The position numbers and the translations under genes are program-made. The notes beneath the pieces were generated by a model that worked only from the letters and a program-made list of their open reading frames with translations, was not told where the DNA came from and did not search any database. Positions 5,283 through 8,497 of a DNA stretch of 8,497 nucleotides are shown one piece after another; positions within the stretch are counted from its first letter, which is position 1; each line of letters begins with the position of its first letter. Origin of the DNA: Candidatus Omnitrophica bacterium UBA6233 (lineage in GTDB: Bacteria > Omnitrophota > Gorgyraeia > Gygaellales > Profunditerraquicolaceae); assembly GCA_002440965.1 (NCBI GenBank), contig DJWJ01000025.1, forward strand, positions 1,507 through 10,003. The letters are read 5' to 3'.

Positions 5283-6140
5283 ATGAAAAGAATTTTTCGT
5301 AATCTGGGAATTTTGATTGTTTTAGCAGCGCTTGCTTTTTTAATTTACAGCCATGTAGACAATAACAGAACCGTTCTTTCTAAAGATGGCGTCAGAATAG
5401 CCTATTCCGTATATGGAAAAGGCGAGCCGGCATTGGTCTTTGTGCACGGTTGGTGCGGCAGCCGTTCTGTCTGGCATAAGCAGATACCGTATTTTGCCAA
5501 AAAATACAAAGTAGTAGCTTTGGACTTAGCAGGCCATGGCAAGTCCGGCTCTCAAAGAAAAGTTTATACTCAGGAAGCGTTCGGCGAGGATGTAGCCGCG
5601 GTGGTGAACGCGGAAAAAGAAAATAAAGTTATTCTTATCGGCCATTCCATGTCAGGCACAGTGATACTGGAAGCAAACCGCCTTATTAAAGATAAAGTGC
5701 GTGGGCTTGTCGCTATAGATACTCTGGAGAATTTTGAATACGTGGCCACCCCGGAAGACAGAATAAAATACATTGACCCTTTGAAAAAGGATTTTGTAAA
5801 GAATTCCGGGCCGTTTATGAGGGATATGTTCAATAAGAATGCTGATCCCAAGCTGATTGAGCAGGTAGTCAGAAATGTTTCCCTGTCTAACCCGGAAATC
5901 GCGATCAGCACCATTGAGTGTTATTTCAATACTCCGGTTATTCCGCTTTTGGCTGATGTGAATGTTTCTTTATGGTGCTTGAGCGCTGACCTTTGGCAGA
6001 GTTATCCGGAAATTAACAGCAAGTACCTGAAAAATTATCACTTAAGAGTGATGCCGGGCCTGGGGCATTTTCTAATGGTTGAGTCTCCCGATGAATTCAA
6101 TAGGCAGCTAGAAGATATTATCAGTCAGATCAATACATAG
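5283..6140 (+). CDS. Membrane-anchored alpha/beta hydrolase
   Basis: This 285-residue protein has a single N-terminal hydrophobic helix at about 8-23 after a short basic segment (KRIFRN), fitting a signal anchor with the enzyme outside the cytoplasmic membrane. The alpha/beta hydrolase fold follows: FVHGWCGS at 53-60 forms the oxyanion-hole HG motif, LDLAGHGKSG at 80-89 is typical, and GHSMSG at 120-125 is the nucleophile elbow with Ser122. GLGHFLMVESPDEF at 259-272 supplies His262. The acid is probably Asp236 (LSADLW), at the expected place after strand 6. The substrate is unknown; such proteins include esterases, lipases and haloperoxidase-like enzymes. ATG 5283 is preceded by AAAGGGGA at about 5270-5277, a good ribosome-binding site. 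It is the last gene of the 4321-6140 group and is followed by the repeated RNA element. Confidence 0.85.
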   Translation: MKRIFRNLGILIVLAALAFLIYSHVDNNRTVLSKDGVRIAYSVYGKGEPALVFVHGWCGSRSVWHKQIPYFAKKYKVVALDLAGHGKSGSQRKVYTQEAFGEDVAAVVNAEKENKVILIGHSMSGTVILEANRLIKDKVRGLVAIDTLENFEYVATPEDRIKYIDPLKKDFVKNSGPFMRDMFNKNADPKLIEQVVRNVSLSNPEIAISTIECYFNTPVIPLLADVNVSLWCLSADLWQSYPEINSKYLKNYHLRVMPGLGHFLMVESPDEFNRQLEDIISQINT

Positions 6141-6151
6141 GGTATTTTCGG

Positions 6152-6179
6152 TTGACAAGTATCATGTAAGGGGTAGAAT
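6152..6179 (+). promoter_or_regulatory. Promoter of repeat RNA element, copy 2
   Basis: TTGACA at 6152-6157 and TAGAAT at 6174-6179 with a 16-base spacer, the same as at 3638-3665. It starts 11 bases after the stop of the hydrolase gene. Confidence 0.65.
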
Positions 6180-6185
6180 ATAATC

Positions 6186-6259
6186 AATAATCAGGTTTTG
6201 GCTGCGCCAGAGTCGCAATTCGAGGGACGGTTTCTAGAAAAATAGAACCGTCTTTTTTT
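6186..6259 (+). ncRNA. Putative small RNA, copy 2 (two hairpins, full terminator)
   Basis: A predicted transcript of about 74 bases. Hairpin 1 pairs TTTGGC (6197-6202) with GCCAGA (6206-6211), loop TGC; the single base change from copy 1 turns an A-T pair into a G.U pair, so folding is kept. The linker GTCGCAATTCGAGG is unchanged. Hairpin 2 pairs GACGGTT-T-CTA (6226-6236) with TAGAACCGTC (6243-6252) and is followed by seven Ts (6253-6259), a textbook intrinsic terminator. Its own promoter lies at 6152-6179. No long ORF is inside. I recognise no known RNA family. Confidence 0.55.
6226..6259 (+). terminator. Intrinsic terminator after the hydrolase and small RNA
   Basis: A 10-bp stem with one bulged T, a GAAAAA loop (6237-6242) and a seven-T tail. 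It would also end read-through transcripts of the 4321-6140 operon. Confidence 0.75.
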
Positions 6260-6331
6260 GTTCATTAAAATAAAAATTAGAAAGGAGGAAATAGATAAGA
6301 GTAAGTTAGGGTCGTTAAATAAAACTGACAC

Positions 6332-6380
6332 CCGGCGCTTATCGGAATTGCGCCGGAGTCGTCCAGGTGGACGAAGGAGG
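6332..6380 (+). promoter_or_regulatory. Two hairpins next to a strong ribosome-binding site
   Basis: CCGGCGC (6332-6338) pairs with GCGCCGG (6350-6356). Directly after it, TCGTCC (6359-6364) pairs with GGACGA (6369-6374) around loop AGGT. The Shine-Dalgarno AAGGAGG spans 6374-6380, so its first base is also the last base of the second stem. The start is GTG 6386 with five bases of spacing. The stems could protect the mRNA or modulate ribosome access. A second AAAGGAGG at about 6280-6287 has no start codon at a useful distance. Confidence 0.5.
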
Positions 6381-6385
6381 ATGCT

Positions 6386-7051
6386 GTGAATAAAAAAATA
6401 ATACTTAGTTTATTTTTAGTTTTAGGTTTAGTTGGCATGGCTATGGCCGAGGGAACTAAGCCGATACAGTTGTCGCTATTTAATCCGATCCAGATGGTTC
6501 CGGAAGCTGAATCAATCGGCGGCGTGAGTCTAGGCCTGCTTTATACTGTTAACCAAAACGTTACCGGTTTTAGCCTTACCCTCGGCGTAAATAGGGCTAA
6601 GGGAGATGTTAAAGGCGTGGCCTGGGGTTTGGGTAATTGGGTTGACGGCCTCTTCTATGGCTGGCAAGATGGTTTAGTGAGTCGTGTCGGCGGCCGTTTT
6701 GTCGGGCTTCAGGAAGGCTGGGTAGCTATCACCCAGGGAGATCTGACCGGCGCTCAATGTGGTCTGGTGACCTGGACTGATGGTTATGTGCACGGCGCGC
6801 AACTAGGTATATTTAATTACACAGTCGGCCGTTTTATCGGCGCTCAACTCGGCGCGGTCAATGTTGTTAAGGGAGATTTCAGCGGAGCATCTTTAGGTAT
6901 AGTGAATTATGTCGAGGGTACAGCTAAGGGCCTGCAATTAGGGCTGGTTAACCATGCTAAATCCCTTAACGGCCTTCAGATCGGTTTAGCAAACTATAAC
7001 GGCAATAAAAAACCTATGGAGTTTATGGTTCTTGCTAACTGGTCATTCTAA
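6386..7051 (+). CDS. Secreted 15-residue glycine-repeat protein, probable outer-membrane/surface protein
   Basis: This 221-residue protein starts with a signal peptide, with basic KK, a hydrophobic stretch at about 5-19 and a likely AMA|EG cleavage after residue 21. From about residue 60 it consists of a repeat of the type G-x-Q-x-G-x-x-N followed by a second Gly. The leading Gly falls at 77, 92, 107, 122, 137, 152, 167 and 182, an exact 15-residue period, with a last unit at 196. This resembles the LA_2272-type surface repeat first named in Leptospira. The chain ends in NWSF, and a terminal Phe is typical of proteins inserted by the BAM machinery. An outer-membrane beta-barrel or a surface beta-solenoid are both possible. 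The start is GTG 6386 after AAGGAGG. The gene is monocistronic, bounded by terminators at 6226 and 7084. The role is unknown. Confidence 0.7.
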   Translation: MNKKIILSLFLVLGLVGMAMAEGTKPIQLSLFNPIQMVPEAESIGGVSLGLLYTVNQNVTGFSLTLGVNRAKGDVKGVAWGLGNWVDGLFYGWQDGLVSRVGGRFVGLQEGWVAITQGDLTGAQCGLVTWTDGYVHGAQLGIFNYTVGRFIGAQLGAVNVVKGDFSGASLGIVNYVEGTAKGLQLGLVNHAKSLNGLQIGLANYNGNKKPMEFMVLANWSF

Positions 7052-7083
7052 TTACTTGTAATTATTAGAGTAGTCAGACAATC

Positions 7084-7117
7084 AATCCCAAGCCCTTTAA
7101 AAGGGCTTGGGATTTTT
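7084..7117 (+). terminator. Intrinsic terminator after the repeat protein
   Basis: AATCCCAAGCCCTT (7084-7097) pairs perfectly with AAGGGCTTGGGATT (7101-7114) around a three-base loop, followed by Ts to 7117. The TTGGGA inside the right arm (7107-7112) lies 17 bases before the TATAAT at 7130 and may double as a -35 box for the next gene. Confidence 0.85.
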
Positions 7118-7129
7118 GGTTTAGAGAGG

Positions 7130-7135
7130 TATAAT
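7130..7135 (+). promoter_or_regulatory. TATAAT box for leaderless start at 7142
   Basis: A perfect TATAAT ends six bases before ATG 7142, which puts the expected transcription start at the start codon. No Shine-Dalgarno is present. TTGGGA at 7107-7112, 17 bases upstream, is a possible -35 box. Confidence 0.55.
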
Positions 7136-7141
7136 ATCCTT

Positions 7142-7429
7142 ATGGATGAAGCAGAGTATTTACGCAAACAGGAAGAAGAGCAGGTAAAGTATGAGGCGCT
7201 TTGCAGAAGGTGCGGAGCTTGCTGCGGTTCGTTGGACGGAGATCCTTGCGAGCACCTAAAGCAAGACGGATCCGGTAAATATTTTTGCCCTATCTATGAC
7301 CATAGGATAGGTATGCATAAAACAATTTCCGGCAAACAATTTGCCTGTGTTCCCATAAGAGATCTTAGGCCAAATTTACCTTTTAAAAGTTGTGTTTATT
7401 TTTCCTATCTCGGAGAAGGCCGTATATAA
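7142..7429 (+). CDS. YkgJ-like CxxCxxCC zinc/iron-chelating protein
   Basis: This 95-residue cytoplasmic protein has the cysteine pattern of the YkgJ/UPF0153 group: CRRCGACCG at 21-29 (Cys21, 24, 27, 28), then Cys36 in DPCEHL, Cys49 in YFCPIYDHR, Cys69 and Cys84. The family is predicted to bind zinc or an iron-sulfur cluster; its reaction is not known. The charged N-terminus (MDEAEYLRKQEEEQ) is a helix placed before the metal site. Length fits the shorter family members, so it appears complete. It is transcribed alone, between terminators at 7084 and 7452, from a TATAAT six bases before the ATG. An alternative start is unlikely because no other in-frame ATG precedes the cysteine motif. Confidence 0.8.
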   Translation: MDEAEYLRKQEEEQVKYEALCRRCGACCGSLDGDPCEHLKQDGSGKYFCPIYDHRIGMHKTISGKQFACVPIRDLRPNLPFKSCVYFSYLGEGRI

Positions 7430-7451
7430 AAAGCTCTAGGCTCTGCAACAA

Positions 7452-7477
7452 AAAACCCCGAACGCCTTCGGGGTTTT
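7452..7477. terminator. Intrinsic terminator, usable on both strands
   Basis: AAAACCCCGAA (7452-7462) pairs perfectly with TTCGGGGTTTT (7467-7477), loop CGCC. T runs flank it on one strand and A runs on the other, so it can stop transcription in either direction. Confidence 0.85.
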
Positions 7478-7622
7478 CGTAGGTGATAGGCCTAAATAGC
7501 TTTCGCTATCGACCAACCTCCTTTTTGAGTAAACGCTATAAGAAGTATGCAATATCCTGGATGAAAAACAAGGGCAAAAAGAGTGTTTTGGGAAAGCGCT
7601 TTCAAAAATTTGTTTATGGCGT
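7478..7622. other. Intergenic stretch with two competing hairpins
   Basis: No gene is seen. ATAGC (7496-7500) can pair with GCTAT (7505-7509) around TTTC. Alternatively GGTGATAG (7482-7489) can pair with CTATC-G-ACC (7506-7514), and the two folds exclude each other. On the minus strand the sequence reads AAAAAGGAGGTTGGTCGATA, which contains a Shine-Dalgarno-like AAGGAGG, but no start codon or ORF follows. A minus-strand RNA ending in the 7452-7477 terminator is possible but unsupported. Confidence 0.35.
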
Positions 7623-7628
7623 TATAAT
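7623..7628 (+). promoter_or_regulatory. TATAAT box for leaderless start at 7635
   Basis: A perfect TATAAT followed by exactly six bases and ATG 7635. No Shine-Dalgarno is present. A weak TTTCAA at 7600-7605 is the only -35 candidate at 17 bases. Confidence 0.55.
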
Positions 7629-7634
7629 AACTTA

Positions 7635-7889
7635 ATGGCCAAAATTAAATTAGATCTGCACGATATCTTTAGCAACGGCCGGGCGATTGAAACAGAACTC
7701 AACCGCGTGATTCAGGAAGCTGTAGCTAAAAAAATAGAATTAGTGGAAATCATTCCCGGTAAAGGGAGCGGGCAGTTGAAAAAAAGCGTTTTACGTTTTT
7801 TAGAACAGCCGCAGATAAAAAGGCTTTACCGTCGGATTGAAAAAGACGATAAAAATTTCGGAAGAATATTTGTGCATTTCAGGTTTTAA
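7635..7889 (+). CDS. Stand-alone Smr-domain protein
   Basis: This 84-residue protein is a single Smr (small MutS-related) domain. It has LDLHD at 6-10, a helix with Ala and Leu spacing at 16-33, and IIPGKGSGQLKKSVLRFL at 39-56, the H-x-x-G-x-G region of the family with Lys in place of His. The C-terminal strand ends in FVHFRF. Smr domains bind nucleic acid and several act as endonucleases. MutS2 carries one at its C-terminus, while short stand-alone members like this one are common; their role is usually unknown and has been linked to RNA quality control or recombination. The length equals one domain, so it is complete. It starts six bases after a TATAAT box and ends 31 bases before the MlaE-type gene. 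Cellular location is cytoplasmic. Confidence 0.85.
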   Translation: MAKIKLDLHDIFSNGRAIETELNRVIQEAVAKKIELVEIIPGKGSGQLKKSVLRFLEQPQIKRLYRRIEKDDKNFGRIFVHFRF

Positions 7890-7920
7890 AATCAGGAAAT
7901 AAGAGTAAAATAAAGGCCGT

Positions 7921-8497
7921 ATGCCCTTAAGCAAACTTTCTTTTGATTATCCTTGCGCCAATACCCTTCGTTTGAAATTAAGCGGAGAGTGGTTGATTCA
8001 CGCGGTTCTCCCCTCGGAAAATGCAGTTTTAACCCAGCTTGCCGGAAATAAAAATATTACCTGTATTACCTTTGATGCCTCTGAAATAACCAAATGGGAC
8101 AGCGGGCTTGTTTCTTTTCTGCTTAATTTAATCAAAGAGGGCGGATGCAGGAATATTATTATTGACCGTCAAGCCCTTCCTCTGGGCGTGGTCAAATTGC
8201 TCGAGCTTGCGCTTAAAGTTGATGAAAAAAACATCCCCCGGAAAATCGAACCTGAGCGTTTTCTTGAGAGAGCCGCCGATAAATTCTTGGCGTTTTGCTC
8301 CGGGACGCTCGCAGTTATCAATTTTCTGGGCGAGATTACTTTTGCTTTTGGCCGGCTTATCGCGGGCAAGGCTTATTTCCGCCGGGATGAATTTGTCGCT
8401 ATTGTGCAGCGTTGCGGCGCCGGCGCTTTAGGCCTTGTTTCCCTGATCAGCCTTTTAGTCGGCATGATCCTGGCTTTTATCGGAGCGATACAGCTTA
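7921..8497 (+). CDS. MlaE-family ABC transporter permease with N-terminal STAS domain (partial)
   Basis: The frame stays open from ATG 7921 to the window end, giving 192 residues of a longer protein. Residues 1-100 are a STAS domain: ITFDASEITKWDSGLVSFLL at 49-68 carries the conserved Asp-Ser-Gly (60-62) before the helix. After a linker, residues about 127-192 match the start of the MlaE/YrbE permease, with FLGEITFAFGRLIAGKAYFRR, IVQRCGAGALGLVSLISLLVGMILAF and a long hydrophobic run. MlaE permeases work with an MlaF ATPase and an MCE-domain MlaD protein to move phospholipids between the two membranes; in E. coli the STAS protein MlaB is a separate gene, here it is fused. The ATPase and MCE genes probably follow beyond 8497. 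This gene implies a diderm envelope. A TAAAAT box lies at 7906-7911. Confidence 0.85.
   Translation, partial: MPLSKLSFDYPCANTLRLKLSGEWLIHAVLPSENAVLTQLAGNKNITCITFDASEITKWDSGLVSFLLNLIKEGGCRNIIIDRQALPLGVVKLLELALKVDEKNIPRKIEPERFLERAADKFLAFCSGTLAVINFLGEITFAFGRLIAGKAYFRRDEFVAIVQRCGAGALGLVSLISLLVGMILAFIGAIQL

Noticed and set aside
5570..5914. 114-residue minus-strand ORF inside the hydrolase gene
   Set aside because: It lies wholly within a well-supported alpha/beta hydrolase and has Ser-rich shadow-frame composition.
8162..8431. 89-residue ORF near the right end, frame-shifted from the permease
   Set aside because: The frame open from 7921 encodes a clear STAS-MlaE protein; this ORF is a shadow of it.
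1..8497. CRISPR array, transposase or integrase gene, rRNA or tRNA
   Set aside because: No regularly spaced repeats, DDE/tyrosine/serine recombinase motifs or recognisable structural RNA genes were seen on either strand.

Overview
The window looks like a chromosomal stretch of an uncultivated diderm bacterium. The signs are an MlaE-type permease with an N-terminal STAS domain, a secreted repeat protein ending in Phe like an outer-membrane protein, and many small single-domain housekeeping genes with short spacers. The mix of families and the intergenic style suggest a Candidatus Omnitrophota-type genome. That placement is an inference from general familiarity; no marker gene here proves it.

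Layout. Positions 1-340 hold no gene I can defend: a GGGGACA/TGTCCCC inverted repeat and a GC-rich, hairpin-dense segment. At about 331 the composition turns sharply A+T-rich. Positions 345-528 hold nested inverted repeats, a good sigma-70-like promoter (416-445) and a strong terminator hairpin (476-513) placed before the first gene. Three A+T-rich genes follow on the + strand (529-3457): a 56-residue acidic protein, a 550-residue protein with a papain/C39-like cysteine-peptidase signature, and a three-helix membrane protein with a TPR-like cytoplasmic region. This is the accessory part of the window and the best candidate for an undescribed system. Positions 3458-3809 are a mosaic of short repeats containing a promoter-hairpin-hairpin element.

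Positions 3810-6140 hold four genes: a DUF2284 cysteine-rich metal-binding protein, an endonuclease V-like pyrimidine-dimer glycosylase, a GNAT acetyltransferase and a membrane-anchored alpha/beta hydrolase. The element seen at 3638-3737 recurs almost exactly at 6152-6259, so two direct copies of a putative small-RNA gene bracket this block.

Positions 6386-8497 hold a secreted protein with 15-residue glycine repeats, a YkgJ-like CxxCxxCC protein, a stand-alone Smr-domain protein, and the start of the STAS-MlaE permease, which runs off the window. Three genes (4321, 7142, 7635) share TATAAT followed by exactly six bases and then ATG, with no Shine-Dalgarno, which points to leaderless transcription. 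Other genes (2429, 4659, 5283, 6386) have clear ribosome-binding sites, so both initiation modes seem to be in use. All recognised genes are on the + strand.
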